In this document: in pieces, positions 17,798-26,545 of the stretch
How positions within the stretch are numbered: position 1 is the first letter of the stretch
Layout: the number at the start of each line of letters is the position of its first letter
DNA from: Chitinophagales bacterium
Lineage (GTDB): Bacteria; Bacteroidota; Bacteroidia; Chitinophagales; Chitinophagaceae
DNA: 64,000 nt
Reading direction: 5' to 3'
Assembly (NCBI GenBank): GCA_017303395.1
Contig: JAFLBN010000009.1
Span: 1-64,000, forward strand
Notes under the pieces: model-generated
What the model saw: the letters and a program-made list of their open reading frames with translations, nothing else
Databases searched by the model: none
Told to the model about the DNA's origin: nothing
Made by a program: the position numbers and the translations under genes

Positions 17798-18448
17798 TTA
17801 CGGTGCCAGGCGGCATTTCTGCCATGCTCCGTCTGCGTTTCGGGAGAATAATATGCGGTCGTGCATGCGGCTGCTGCGGCCTTGCCAGAACTCTATAGAA
17901 GAGGGAATAATACGATATCCGCCCCAATGTTCCGGACGTGGAGCATTATCGCCATACTGTTCTGTGTATTGTTTGTAATTTTCTTCTAATATATCGCGAT
18001 TGGGGATAACCGTGCTTTGTGGAGAAGACCATGCACCGATGCGGCTGCCTGCCGGGCGAGAGTGGAAGTATTCATCACTTTCTGCACCGCTTACTTTTTC
18101 GGCAATACCCTCTATACATACCTGTCTTTCCAGTTCCTTCCAGAAGAAAACAAGTGATACGTTAGGGTTTTCGGCAATGTCTCTGCCTTTTTCACTGCTG
18201 TAATTGGTGTAGAAAACAAAGCCTTTATCATCCAGTCCTTTCAGCAATACAATGCGTGCATGGGGCTTTCCTGAGGCATTAACAGTAGCCAGTGTCATGG
18301 CATTTACCTCTTCGGCATCTGCCTGTTGTGCTTCTGCAAACCATTTATGGAAAAAAGCAAAAGGATCATCACCTGCTACTTGTTCATCAAGTACTGCCAG
18401 TTGATAATCCTTGCGTATTGCTGCAATATGTTTACCCGTGTGGGACAA
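17798..18448 (-). CDS. pdxH: Pyridoxamine 5'-phosphate oxidase
   Basis: A 216-residue FMN enzyme that oxidises pyridoxamine or pyridoxine phosphate to pyridoxal phosphate, the final step of vitamin B6 synthesis and salvage. The start is TTG (18446-18448), directly abutting the TAA of the small upstream gene; no upstream in-frame ATG exists and the N-terminus SHTGKHIAAIRKDYQL matches family starts. FMN-binding blocks include ARIVLLKGLDDKGFVFYTNY and SEKGRDI; the C-terminus has WQGRSSRMHDRILFSR and ends in the conserved RLAP. It is probably co-transcribed with the 48-residue upstream gene. Confidence 0.95.
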   Translation of the reverse strand: MSHTGKHIAAIRKDYQLAVLDEQVAGDDPFAFFHKWFAEAQQADAEEVNAMTLATVNASGKPHARIVLLKGLDDKGFVFYTNYSSEKGRDIAENPNVSLVFFWKELERQVCIEGIAEKVSGAESDEYFHSRPAGSRIGAWSSPQSTVIPNRDILEENYKQYTEQYGDNAPRPEHWGGYRIIPSSIEFWQGRSSRMHDRILFSRNADGAWQKCRLAP

Positions 18449-18595
18449 TTATTTAGATTTTTTCTCGCCGCCCAGATATTTAGCCATTACATATACCAGT
18501 TCGATAACCATCAGTATGATGAATGTATAAACCAGTACATCGCCAACACTGTATGCAAAAGTATCATAGAAAGCGCCTAACATTAAAGATTTCAT
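18449..18595 (-). CDS. Small single-span membrane protein of unknown function
   Basis: A 48-codon ORF starting ATG at 18593-18595 and ending TAA at 18449-18451. It has one hydrophobic helix, VLVYTFIILMVIELVYVMA, then a basic tail GGEKKSK, typical of a tail-anchored or N-out small membrane protein. AAGGAT just upstream is a fair ribosome-binding site. Its stop abuts the TTG start of pdxH, which suggests that pdxH translation depends on ribosomes finishing this ORF. I recognise no family. Confidence 0.6.
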   Translation of the reverse strand: MKSLMLGAFYDTFAYSVGDVLVYTFIILMVIELVYVMAKYLGGEKKSK

Positions 18596-18712
18596 ATCCT
18601 TGATTAAGATTAGGGCTGCAAGATACAAAAAGCTGTTTGTAAATACTACTGTTTATGCAATTCGCATTTTTGTGATTAATTTTCGCCTTCGGTTAAAGAT
18701 AGAGGGATAAAC

Positions 18713-19924
18713 ATGCTGTTGCGACACATACCGTTTTTGAAGACCGTACTTCTGTACGCGTTTACGGCTTTTGGCGGTCCGCAGGGGCATTTGGGGATGA
18801 TGGTAAAGTCTTTTGCCAATAAAAGGCACGATGTAACTGAGGAAGAAATTGCAGAGTACAATGCCTTCTCACAAATGTTACCGGGCCCTTCTTCTACCCA
18901 AACAGTGATGCTGATAGGCTACAAACGTGGTGGTGTACCGTTGGCTATTCTTACACTGTTGCTATGGGTATTGCCCGCTACACTCATCATGTCTGCGTTT
19001 TCTTTTCTCATATATTATTTTGATGTAAAGGATATACAGACCAATATGTTTAAATACGTGCAGCCCATGTCTGTTGGGTTTATTGCTTTTGCAGCTGTAC
19101 GTATGATGCGAACCAGTGTGCGCCACGTGGCTACATGGGCCATCATGACGGGCAGTTTGATTGTGACGATTGCAGTGCCCACGCCGTGGGTATTTCCTGT
19201 GTTGCTATTGGTGGCAGGTACTATCAGCAATTTCAGTAACAAGCGAATCCCCATGAAGTATGAAAAGCCTAAGCCCATCAAATGGATGAGCCTGTGGATT
19301 TTCTTTGTAGTCTTTATACTGGCGGGTATATTCAGCCAACTCTCAAAAGCCTACAACTGGGAGTATGGACGCTTCTTCAACCTGTTCGAAAACTTTTATC
19401 GTTTCGGCTCTTTTGTGTTTGGTGGCGGGCAGGCATTGCTGCCGATGATGCTGTACCAGTTTGTGTACAGGCCCAAGGCAATAGGAGATGCACCACTGAT
19501 AAGCAGTGAGAATCTGTTGAATGGTTATGGATTGGTGCAGGCAGTACCCGGGCCGGTATTTTCTATCTGTTCCTTTACAGGTGGTATGGTAATGAGTAGC
19601 TATGGGCCAGTATGGCAGGCATTAGGCTGCCTTGTAGCCACGGTTGCAGTGTTCTTGCCAAGTACGTTGTTATTGCTATTTCTGTTTCCTGTTTATCAGC
19701 ACTTGAAGCAACATGTTATCATCTTCCGCGCGCTGGAGGGTATCAATGCGGCGATTGTAGGTATTATATGGGCATCGGGCATAGTGCTTTTTCAGGCTAT
19801 ACCTTTTGAATGGACCAATGTGGTAGTAGCTGTTATTACTTTTTCTATCCTGATGTTTACCAAAATACCATCGCCCTATGTAGTGGTGGGATGGTTGTTG
19901 TTGGGGCTTGCTATGAATGTATAG
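18713..19924 (+). CDS. chrA: Chromate transporter, two-domain CHR family
   Basis: A 403-residue polytopic inner-membrane protein of the long-chain CHR family, which exports chromate by a proton- or sulfate-linked mechanism. Both internally duplicated halves are visible: the first has FGGPQGHLGMM and MLPGPSSTQ, the second FVFGGGQALLPMM and AVPGPVFS. The conserved FGG and PGP motifs match the family in each half. It stands alone, divergent from the pdxH unit and converging 5 bases from the SCO gene. The physiological anion may not be chromate. Confidence 0.92.
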   Translation: MLLRHIPFLKTVLLYAFTAFGGPQGHLGMMVKSFANKRHDVTEEEIAEYNAFSQMLPGPSSTQTVMLIGYKRGGVPLAILTLLLWVLPATLIMSAFSFLIYYFDVKDIQTNMFKYVQPMSVGFIAFAAVRMMRTSVRHVATWAIMTGSLIVTIAVPTPWVFPVLLLVAGTISNFSNKRIPMKYEKPKPIKWMSLWIFFVVFILAGIFSQLSKAYNWEYGRFFNLFENFYRFGSFVFGGGQALLPMMLYQFVYRPKAIGDAPLISSENLLNGYGLVQAVPGPVFSICSFTGGMVMSSYGPVWQALGCLVATVAVFLPSTLLLLFLFPVYQHLKQHVIIFRALEGINAAIVGIIWASGIVLFQAIPFEWTNVVVAVITFSILMFTKIPSPYVVVGWLLLGLAMNV

Positions 19925-19929
19925 AGCCC

Positions 19930-20559
19930 TTATTCTTCTTTCAGTAATTCTTTGATGTCGCCTATCAGTTGATTCACTTCACCTGCGTTCAACCCATCAT
20001 ACTGTCCGCGTATGCGGCCACCTTTATCTACCAGTATAAAACGTTCAGAGTGTATGAAGTCTGAATTGATATCGGCAGTAGCAGTATCATCTACCGCTGT
20101 TACCAAATATTCATCGCGTGCCATTTCGTACAGCGCTTTTTTGTCGCCGGTCAGGAACATCCACTGGTTAGGGTCAGCATCAAAATGCATGCTGTACGCC
20201 TTCATTGCTCCAACTGTGTCTTTCTTAGGATCTACAGTATGAGAAAGGATAAGGATATCATTGTTGCCACGATATGCCTGATACACTTTGGTCATATTCT
20301 CATTCATACGTGGGCAAATGCCTTTGCAAGTAGTGAAGAAGTAATTAACCACACGGATTTTACCATCTACATTGGCAAGTGTAACTGTTTTGCCATCCTG
20401 ATTGGTGAATGAGAAGTCACTTACTCTGTGGCCCGGATTCCCCAGAATAGGTAATTTTTTGGGCAAATCGCGTGTTTGTGTGTAATAGTATGTCATGAAA
20501 ACTGCCGCAAACACAATGAAGAATGATACCAGTATGATGGTTGTAGTCCTTTTACTCAT
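19930..20559 (-). CDS. SCO1/SenC family copper chaperone-like thioredoxin-fold protein
   Basis: A 209-residue membrane-anchored protein: an N-terminal helix at residues 8-26 and a periplasmic thioredoxin-like domain. The copper ligands of the SCO family are present: Cys78 and Cys82 in TTCKGICPRM and His170 in DFIHSERF. The family delivers copper to cytochrome c oxidase CuA or acts as a thiol reductase. It is not beside oxidase genes here. A perfect -7 box TAACTTTG (20567-20574) ends 7 bases before the ATG, so the message is nearly leaderless. Confidence 0.92.
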   Translation of the reverse strand: MSKRTTTIILVSFFIVFAAVFMTYYYTQTRDLPKKLPILGNPGHRVSDFSFTNQDGKTVTLANVDGKIRVVNYFFTTCKGICPRMNENMTKVYQAYRGNNDILILSHTVDPKKDTVGAMKAYSMHFDADPNQWMFLTGDKKALYEMARDEYLVTAVDDTATADINSDFIHSERFILVDKGGRIRGQYDGLNAGEVNQLIGDIKELLKEE

Positions 20560-20566
20560 AGCGGTG

Positions 20567-20574
20567 CAAAGTTA
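20567..20574 (-). promoter_or_regulatory. -7 promoter box of SCO-family gene
   Basis: The minus strand reads TAACTTTG, an exact TAnnTTTG box, 7 bases from the ATG at 20557-20559. The start of transcription should fall within 0-3 bases of the start codon. Confidence 0.6.
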
Positions 20575-20614
20575 GTGGCTTTGTAAATAGGTTCAGCATC
20601 AAACATGTATTTTG

Positions 20615-20971
20615 CTATATAAACATGGCAAACCTGATACCAAAGCCATCAGGGTCTGATATGGTAAAATCTCGCATGCCGTAATACCTGTCTCCCAATG
20701 TCTGATGCACAGGATAGCTGTTGGCTTGTGCCATTTGCCAGTATGGTGCAACATCATCTACCAACACACGAATATTCATATTGGCATATACAGGACGGTT
20801 TTCAATAGCTCGTTGATCCAAAAACAGGAGTGCATCTCCACGGCTAAGCACAGCAAAGTGATCGTCTGCGCGTTCTGTAACAAAGCCAAGTTTTGTATAG
20901 AAGTTTAATGAATCTTGCAGATTACTTACAAACAATTCGTTTACCAACTGTGCAGTTCTTTCTTTATTCAT
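20615..20971 (-). CDS. VOC family protein (glyoxalase/bleomycin resistance fold)
   Basis: A 118-residue single-module VOC protein. It shows paired beta-alpha-beta units: LFVSNLQDSLNFYTKLGFV near the start and MRDFTISDPDGFGIRFA near the end, the latter with the DPDG turn and a glutamine/arginine in place of the usual metal-binding glutamate. Loss of a clear metal-ligand set suggests binding or resistance-protein function instead of glyoxalase chemistry. CAACTTTG, one base off the -7 consensus, lies 5 bases before the ATG. The function cannot be narrowed. Confidence 0.82.
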   Translation of the reverse strand: MNKERTAQLVNELFVSNLQDSLNFYTKLGFVTERADDHFAVLSRGDALLFLDQRAIENRPVYANMNIRVLVDDVAPYWQMAQANSYPVHQTLGDRYYGMRDFTISDPDGFGIRFAMFI

Positions 20972-21073
20972 GCTGCAAAGTTGGTGTCATATTGCATTGC
21001 TACAGATTGATATTCTTTATTTGCTTAGTAGCGCGTGTTATATGAAATGTGATACACAGCTTGCAAATGCAAA

Positions 21074-21113
21074 ACATACCTGCAAGGCAAATTGTTATTG
21101 CCCGCAGGTATGT
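21074..21113 (-). terminator. Hairpin terminator after small lipoprotein gene
   Basis: ACATACCTGC (21074-21083) pairs perfectly with GCAGGTATGT (21104-21113), and inside it GGCAA (21086-21090) pairs with TTGCC (21098-21102). On the minus strand a TTTTGC tract follows. It ends the lipoprotein transcript. Confidence 0.7.
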
Positions 21114-21132
21114 TGTTACTGCCGGAATTTAA

Positions 21133-21351
21133 TTAAAGATGGCACGTAGTGTTGCTAATGGCCGTGCTGCCTTCATAGCGTTCGCATGCATCATCTGCGT
21201 CTCGCAATGACTGGTTTTGAAGATCATAAGTCTTGGTAGAAGATGCGCTGCCAACTGTTGTGGTGCAAGTGCATGTGTAGTCTTTTTTGCACGATGCAAA
21301 TGACAGTGTGCCTAGTACTGCAAATAGCAGTACAATTTTTGAATATTTCAT
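21133..21351 (-). CDS. Small cysteine-rich lipoprotein
   Basis: A 72-residue secreted protein. The signal peptide KIVLLFAVLGTLSFASC ends in a lipobox with Cys at residue 21. The mature part KKDYTCTCTTTVGSAS carries a Cys-Thr-Cys pair and two more cysteines near the C-terminus (DDACERY and TTCHL), which could form two disulfides. Similar tiny lipoproteins are common in this phylum but have no assigned function. It has its own hairpin terminator and is separated from leuS by another. Confidence 0.72.
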   Translation of the reverse strand: MKYSKIVLLFAVLGTLSFASCKKDYTCTCTTTVGSASSTKTYDLQNQSLRDADDACERYEGSTAISNTTCHL

Positions 21352-21453
21352 GATTATCGGTTTTGATTCATACTACCTATTGAAAATACCGTGCCGTTAA
21401 TTCACAAAACTGTCTTAAAGAGCCGTTATTATGCAGCTATTATGTTAAAAGAA

Positions 21454-21480
21454 AAATCCCCTGTGTTTTACAGGGGATTT
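21454..21480 (-). terminator. Intrinsic terminator of leuS
   Basis: AAATCCCCTGT (21454-21464) and ACAGGGGATTT (21470-21480) form a perfect 11-bp stem with a 5-base loop, followed on the minus strand by TTTCTTTTAA. It lies 22 bases after the leuS stop. Confidence 0.88.
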
Positions 21481-21501
21481 ATATAGTTGACTGTGATGTA
21501 G

Positions 21502-24282
21502 TTATACAACTACATTTATCATTTTGCCTTTTACGTAAATGAATTTTTTTACAGGCTTTCCTTCCATCCATTTCTGAATAGTTTCGTCTGCAAGCACAGC
21601 AGCTTCCAGTGCTGCCTGTTCCATATCCAGTGCAAATTCCATTTCGGCGCGTGTTTTACCATTTACCGCAACAGGGTATACTTTGCTGTTATCTACGGTA
21701 TACTTCTCTTCGTACGCAGGGAATGCTGCATCCAGTACTGTTGTTGTGTTGCCAAAACAGTGTTGCCACAACTCTTCTGCAAGGTGTGGCGCAAATGGTG
21801 TTATCAGTACAGCCAATGGTTCCAGTATAGTACGCTTGTGGCAGTTGAGGGATGTCAGTTCGTTTACACAAATCATAAACTGGCTAACGGCCGTATTGAA
21901 AGAAAAACGTTCTATATCATCACCAATTTTCTTGATGGTTTTATGCAGCAGTTTCAACTCCGCATCAGTAGCAGCTTCGTCTGTTACTATCCAGCCTGTT
22001 TGTTCATCGGCATACAAGCGCCACATTTTTTTAATGAAGCGGTGCACACCTTCAATGCCTTTCTGCTCCCATGGTTTGCTTACATCTATCGGACCGAGGA
22101 ACATCTCGTACATACGGAATGTATCTGCGCCAAAATCTCCTACAATATCATCAGGATTTACAACATTGTATTTCGACTTCGACATTTTTTCTACCTCTGC
22201 ACCACAGATGTATTTGCCATCTTCCAGAATAAATTCTGCATCTGCATAATCCGGACGCCATTTTTTGAATGCTTCAATATCAAGCTCCAAGCCGTTTACA
22301 ATGTTTACATCAACGTTGATTGCATTGGTTTGATATTGGTTCTTCAAACCTGCAGATACCAATTGTTTAGTACCATGTACACGATACACAAATCTTGAGC
22401 TACCCTGTATCATCCCCTGATTCACCAGTTTCTTAAATGGTTCTTCAAAGCTGATGTGGCCGAGGTCGTGCAATACTTTTGTCCATAAGCGGCTGTATAG
22501 CAGGTGTCCTACTGCGTGTTCAGTACCACCTATATACAGGTCTACCTCGCGCCAGTAGTCTGTAGCACTTTTACTTGCAAATTCAACATCATTCTTCGGG
22601 TCCATATAGCGCAGGAAGTACCAACTGCTACCGGCATAGCCTGGCATGGTATTCGTTTCGCGTGTGCCTTTATCTGTGGTTACCCATTCCGTTACATTGG
22701 CAAGCGGGCCTTCGCCTTCAGGGCCCGGCTTGTAGTTTTCTACCATAGGCAGTTCTACAGGCAGGTTGCCGCCATTCTCTATTTCGTCTGTTGCGTATGG
22801 TATGCCATTTACGTATACAATCGGGAATGGTTCGCCCCAATAGCGTTGGCGGCTAAAGCCGGCATCGCGCATTTTGAAGTTCACTTTTGCCTTACCGATA
22901 CCTGCATCTACAATAGCACGTATGGCTACGTCTATTGCTTTAGATAATTCGATGCCCGACAGGAAACCGCTGTTTTCAAGCGTGCCGGTTTTATCGGTGT
23001 ATGCAGCCTCTCCGTTGTAATTACTGCCAAATATGTTTGTTATCGGTATTTCAAAATGTTTGGCAAATGCATGGTCGCGGTCATCGCCACTTGGCACCGC
23101 CATGATAGCACCTGTGCCATAACCTGCCAATACATATTCAGATATCCAAATAGGCACTTGCTTGCGTGTGAAAGGATGTGTGACATAGGCTCCCGTAAAG
23201 CAGCCTGTCACTTGTTTCACCTCCGCCATGCGCTCGCGTTCGCTGCGGCTTTGTACGTATTTCTTATATTCTGTTATTGCTTCTTTTTGTTCAGCTGTTG
23301 TAATGGTATCTACCAGGTCGTGCTCTGGTGCCAGTACCATAAAGTCTACACCAAATATGGTATCGGGGCGTGTAGTAAATACTGTGATGTATTTATCTGC
23401 AAAACCCTGTACATCAAAACGGACTTCAGCACCATTGCTCTTACCTATCCAGTTGCGCTGCATTTCTTTCATTGCATCGCTCCATTCCAGTTTGTCAAGG
23501 CTTGTCAGCAAGCGGTCTGCATACTCCGTAATGCGCAAAAACCACTGGCGCATCTGCTTACGGATAACAGGGTGGCCACCACGTTCAGAAACACCATTTA
23601 CAACCTCGTCATTTGCCAATACAGTACCCAATGCCTCGCACCACCATACTTCTGCATATCCCTGAAAGGCAAGGCGGTACTTCATCAATGTATCGCGCTT
23701 TTCTTTTTCACTCATGCCTGCCCATGCTTTCGCATCAAAGCAAAGCTTATCGTCATCAGGGCATGCGTTGTTGGTATTGCCTTCTTTTTCAAAGATGGTA
23801 ATCAGGTCTTTTATAGTACGAGCTTTCTGTTGCTTACGGTCATACCAGCTATGAAACAGTTGCAGGAATATCCATTGCGTCCATTTATAATAGTTGGGCT
23901 CGCTGGTGCGCACTTCGCGTTCCCAGTCGTAACAGAAGCCTATATTGTCCAACTGTTCTTTATATCGCGCAATATTCTTTTCTGTTGTAACGGCAGGGTG
24001 TTGTCCTGTTTCCAGTGCGTATTGCTCTGCAGGCAGGCCAAATGCATCGAACCCCATCGGGTGCAGCACATTAAAGCCCTTCATGCGTTTGTAGCGCGCA
24101 TAGATATCTGATGCGATGTAGCCGAGCGGGTGGCCTACGTGAAGCCCTGCACCACTCGGGTATGGAAACATATCGAGTATGTAATATTTAGGTTTGCTGC
24201 TATCGTTGCTTACACGATATACATTATTGTCTTGCCAGTACTTTTTCCACTTCTTTTCAATGGTACTAAACGCGTATTCCAT
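21502..24282 (-). CDS. leuS: Leucyl-tRNA synthetase
   Basis: A 926-residue class I aminoacyl-tRNA synthetase that charges tRNA-Leu. The HIGH-type motif is PYPSGAGLHVGHPLGY near residue 45, and the KMSKS loop is VEKMSKSKYNVV near residue 685. The editing domain contains TTRPDTIFG and GTGAIMAVP with the threonine-rich site that clears mischarged isoleucine or valine. It is longer than the 860 or so residues of E. coli LeuS, with an insertion around residues 155-195 that I have seen as usual in this phylum. A -7 box TACTTTTG (24308-24315) lies about 25 bases before the ATG. Confidence 0.97.
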   Translation of the reverse strand: MEYAFSTIEKKWKKYWQDNNVYRVSNDSSKPKYYILDMFPYPSGAGLHVGHPLGYIASDIYARYKRMKGFNVLHPMGFDAFGLPAEQYALETGQHPAVTTEKNIARYKEQLDNIGFCYDWEREVRTSEPNYYKWTQWIFLQLFHSWYDRKQQKARTIKDLITIFEKEGNTNNACPDDDKLCFDAKAWAGMSEKEKRDTLMKYRLAFQGYAEVWWCEALGTVLANDEVVNGVSERGGHPVIRKQMRQWFLRITEYADRLLTSLDKLEWSDAMKEMQRNWIGKSNGAEVRFDVQGFADKYITVFTTRPDTIFGVDFMVLAPEHDLVDTITTAEQKEAITEYKKYVQSRSERERMAEVKQVTGCFTGAYVTHPFTRKQVPIWISEYVLAGYGTGAIMAVPSGDDRDHAFAKHFEIPITNIFGSNYNGEAAYTDKTGTLENSGFLSGIELSKAIDVAIRAIVDAGIGKAKVNFKMRDAGFSRQRYWGEPFPIVYVNGIPYATDEIENGGNLPVELPMVENYKPGPEGEGPLANVTEWVTTDKGTRETNTMPGYAGSSWYFLRYMDPKNDVEFASKSATDYWREVDLYIGGTEHAVGHLLYSRLWTKVLHDLGHISFEEPFKKLVNQGMIQGSSRFVYRVHGTKQLVSAGLKNQYQTNAINVDVNIVNGLELDIEAFKKWRPDYADAEFILEDGKYICGAEVEKMSKSKYNVVNPDDIVGDFGADTFRMYEMFLGPIDVSKPWEQKGIEGVHRFIKKMWRLYADEQTGWIVTDEAATDAELKLLHKTIKKIGDDIERFSFNTAVSQFMICVNELTSLNCHKRTILEPLAVLITPFAPHLAEELWQHCFGNTTTVLDAAFPAYEEKYTVDNSKVYPVAVNGKTRAEMEFALDMEQAALEAAVLADETIQKWMEGKPVKKFIYVKGKMINVVV

Positions 24283-24307
24283 GCTATGTTATATATAAAT
24301 GGGACGC

Positions 24308-24315
24308 CAAAAGTA
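24308..24315 (-). promoter_or_regulatory. -7 promoter box of leuS
   Basis: The minus strand reads TACTTTTG, an exact TAnnTTTG box. Transcription would start near 24302, leaving a leader of about 20 bases. Confidence 0.55.
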
Positions 24316-24366
24316 CGAAAACGCATACAGGAATGGAAAATGTATGCCCGTACTATCTGAAAAGCG

Positions 24367-24855
24367 CTACCAGCTTGTGCATTCAGTCTTTGTAAACTCA
24401 AATCGGGACAGGTCCTGACGGTAGAAATAATGGAATTTCAGTGCCTGATTACCGTATTGCAGTTTCTTTTTCTTGGCCATTACAGGCATTACCCAATACT
24501 GATAGTATTCAAGATAGTGGTGCCATTTGGCAAAGTAGAATATGGCTACCTGTGTCTGCTGTTCTCTTTGAAGTTTATACAACATTTTCTGGCTGCTGTC
24601 TGCATCTACAAGATGTATGTGGTAGCCATTTGCAGTATCGGGCAGCGATTTTATGTAGTCTGTCTTTATGATGTATATATCTTTAGCCGCAGGCGCTATA
24701 GCAAAGTCACATGTATCGTTTAACTTGCCTTTAGTTGCTGTCAATAGGTAAACCATGTGTTTATAGCAATCTGGTTCTCGCCACATTTCTACTGTTTGGG
24801 CAGACTGTCCCCAAACCAACATTGGCAAAAACAAGAGTGCTAAGAGTAAACGCAT
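24367..24855 (-). CDS. Secreted protein of unknown function, paralog of 24857-25366
   Basis: A 162-residue protein taken from ATG at 24853-24855. The longer reading frame would add 14 residues before the signal peptide RLLLALLFLPMLVWGQS, so the shorter start is preferred. The mature part shares a layout with the upstream gene: DIYIIKTDYIKSLPDTANGY against DVYISKQYFTVNLPESAEGI, then a Lys/Gln-rich helix, an aromatic strand and WVMPV against WMMPV. It starts one base after the upstream stop, so the two are co-transcribed tandem duplicates. I recognise no domain; a periplasmic location is likely. Confidence 0.7.
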   Translation of the reverse strand: MRLLLALLFLPMLVWGQSAQTVEMWREPDCYKHMVYLLTATKGKLNDTCDFAIAPAAKDIYIIKTDYIKSLPDTANGYHIHLVDADSSQKMLYKLQREQQTQVAIFYFAKWHHYLEYYQYWVMPVMAKKKKLQYGNQALKFHYFYRQDLSRFEFTKTECTSW

Positions 24856-24856
24856 G

Positions 24857-25366
24857 TTAATCCTCTTTTTTTGCAAGTGGGCAAACTGTGTTAGCAAAGC
24901 AAAGCTTGCCTGTTTCTTTGTTCACAACAAAGTTCAGCTTGCATCCTTTGCTTGGGTAGTCCATCTCTATTTCGTTACCTTGTTTTACAAGGTTCACAGG
25001 CATCATCCACAGGTGGCATGTATCTGCACCAATAGCAAGGTCGGTCATGTACATGCAGATGGCTTTCTTTGATTGTTGTTGTTTGTACAGTTCGGCTGTC
25101 TGTTCGCTTATGTCTTCGTAATGGTAGTTGATGCCTTCAGCACTCTCAGGCAGGTTGACTGTAAAATATTGTTTTGAGATATAAACATCTGTCGTTTTTG
25201 CTGGTAGTATTTGCTTGCGAAACTTAGCCAGTCCGTCACTGCCTTTTGCAAAAGCTTTAAGGCTATATACATAACAACCATAAATATCAAGCTGGCAATC
25301 GCTACTTTTCATTTGTGCAGTTGCGCCTATCGGTAAAAGCCCTAACAGTAGAAGTAACCTTTTCAT
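24857..25366 (-). CDS. Secreted Cys-containing protein of unknown function
   Basis: A 169-residue protein with signal peptide MKRLLLLLGLLPIGATAQ. The mature chain has seven cysteines (for example SSDCQLDIYGCYVY, AICMY, DTCHLW, KGCKLNF), more than its paralog at 24367-24855, so several disulfides are possible in the periplasm. Shared blocks with the paralog are listed there. It is divergent from the oxidoreductase gene at 25412, with 45 bases between the two starts. No family recognised. Confidence 0.7.
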   Translation of the reverse strand: MKRLLLLLGLLPIGATAQMKSSDCQLDIYGCYVYSLKAFAKGSDGLAKFRKQILPAKTTDVYISKQYFTVNLPESAEGINYHYEDISEQTAELYKQQQSKKAICMYMTDLAIGADTCHLWMMPVNLVKQGNEIEMDYPSKGCKLNFVVNKETGKLCFANTVCPLAKKED

Positions 25367-25411
25367 AGCAGCAATTTACGGGATTAGCGAATAATTTGCA
25401 CATTTGTAATT

Positions 25412-26545
25412 ATGCTAAGTTATTGGGAGCAACAAAGTTTCGTCAGTTATAATCATATTGTAATAGGTGCGGGTATTGTAGGCCTTAGTACTGCTATAGA
25501 ACTGAAAGATAAATATCCTGCACATTCTGTATTGGTGTTGGAACGTGGTTTGTTGCCAACTGGTGCCAGCAGCCGCAATGCGGGATTTGCATGCATGGGC
25601 AGCCTTACAGAAATACTGGACGATAGCCAATATGCAGACGAAGCAGAAATTGTAAAACTATATGACTGGCGTAAGCGTGGCCTTGAATTGCTGCGAAGCA
25701 GACTGGGAGATGCAGCTATTGGTTATAAAACAAATGGCAGTTATGAACTGATAGGCGATAATGAGATGGCTGCGTTGGATAAAATGGATTATATAAATAA
25801 TCTATTGTTGCCTGTCACTAAGCAGCCGGCATTCAAGTTGGCTAATGATAAGTTGCGGGCTTTTGGCTTTGGAAAGCATGCTATCAAAGCACTGGTTGAA
25901 AATACTTGTGAAGGTGAACTGCATACGGGGAAGATGTTGAGAGCACTGACTGATTATGCACTTGCGAAAGGTGTAGAGATAAAAACAGGGGCAGAAGTAT
26001 ACAGGTTTGATGAAGAAGAAAAACAGGTAGTGGTGCAAGTAGCAGACCCTGTAAGAGATAATATGCTGACGCTGCATTGTGATACATTGTCTATTTGTAC
26101 CAATGCATTTACAAAACAATTATTGCCCGATGTAGATGTTGTACCGGGGCGAGGACAGGTGGTAATAACGGAGCCAATCGATGGCCTGAAGTTTAAAGGT
26201 GTATATCATTTTGATAAAGGCTATTATTATTTCCGGGAGATAGATGGACGTGTGCTGCTTGGTGGTGGCCGCAATCTCGATTTTGAAGGAGAAGCAACTA
26301 CAGATTTTTCTCTTACAGAACTGATACAAAAAGACCTGGAAGAAAAACTAAGAACGATTATACTGCCTGATACAGATTTTGCCATAGCGCAACGCTGGGC
26401 GGGCATTATGGCTTTTGGCAAAACCAAGCAGCCGATTGTACAGGCTTTTTCAAACAGGGTATATGGCGCCTTCCGCATGGGTGGTATGGGTGTTGCGCTG
26501 GGTAGTGATGTAGGGCGTTCTTTAGTGGGGCTTATTGATTTGTAA
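25412..26545 (+). CDS. FAD-dependent oxidoreductase, D-amino-acid oxidase/glycine oxidase family
   Basis: A 377-residue DAO-family flavoenzyme. The FAD-binding GxGxxG is HIVIGAGIVGLSTAIEL near residue 16, followed by SVLVLERG with the ribose-binding glutamate and GASSRNAGFACMG. The C-terminal part has FRMGGMGVALGSDVGRSLVG, the second FAD-contact segment. Members oxidise secondary or primary amines such as glycine, sarcosine or D-amino acids; the substrate cannot be assigned. The end overlaps the convergent maf gene by 14 bases. Confidence 0.88.
   Translation: MLSYWEQQSFVSYNHIVIGAGIVGLSTAIELKDKYPAHSVLVLERGLLPTGASSRNAGFACMGSLTEILDDSQYADEAEIVKLYDWRKRGLELLRSRLGDAAIGYKTNGSYELIGDNEMAALDKMDYINNLLLPVTKQPAFKLANDKLRAFGFGKHAIKALVENTCEGELHTGKMLRALTDYALAKGVEIKTGAEVYRFDEEEKQVVVQVADPVRDNMLTLHCDTLSICTNAFTKQLLPDVDVVPGRGQVVITEPIDGLKFKGVYHFDKGYYYFREIDGRVLLGGGRNLDFEGEATTDFSLTELIQKDLEEKLRTIILPDTDFAIAQRWAGIMAFGKTKQPIVQAFSNRVYGAFRMGGMGVALGSDVGRSLVGLIDL

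Noticed and set aside
23056..24111. 351-codon ORF on the plus strand opposite leuS
   Set aside because: Exact mirror of leuS coding sequence, low-complexity Cys/His/Phe-rich product with no domain.
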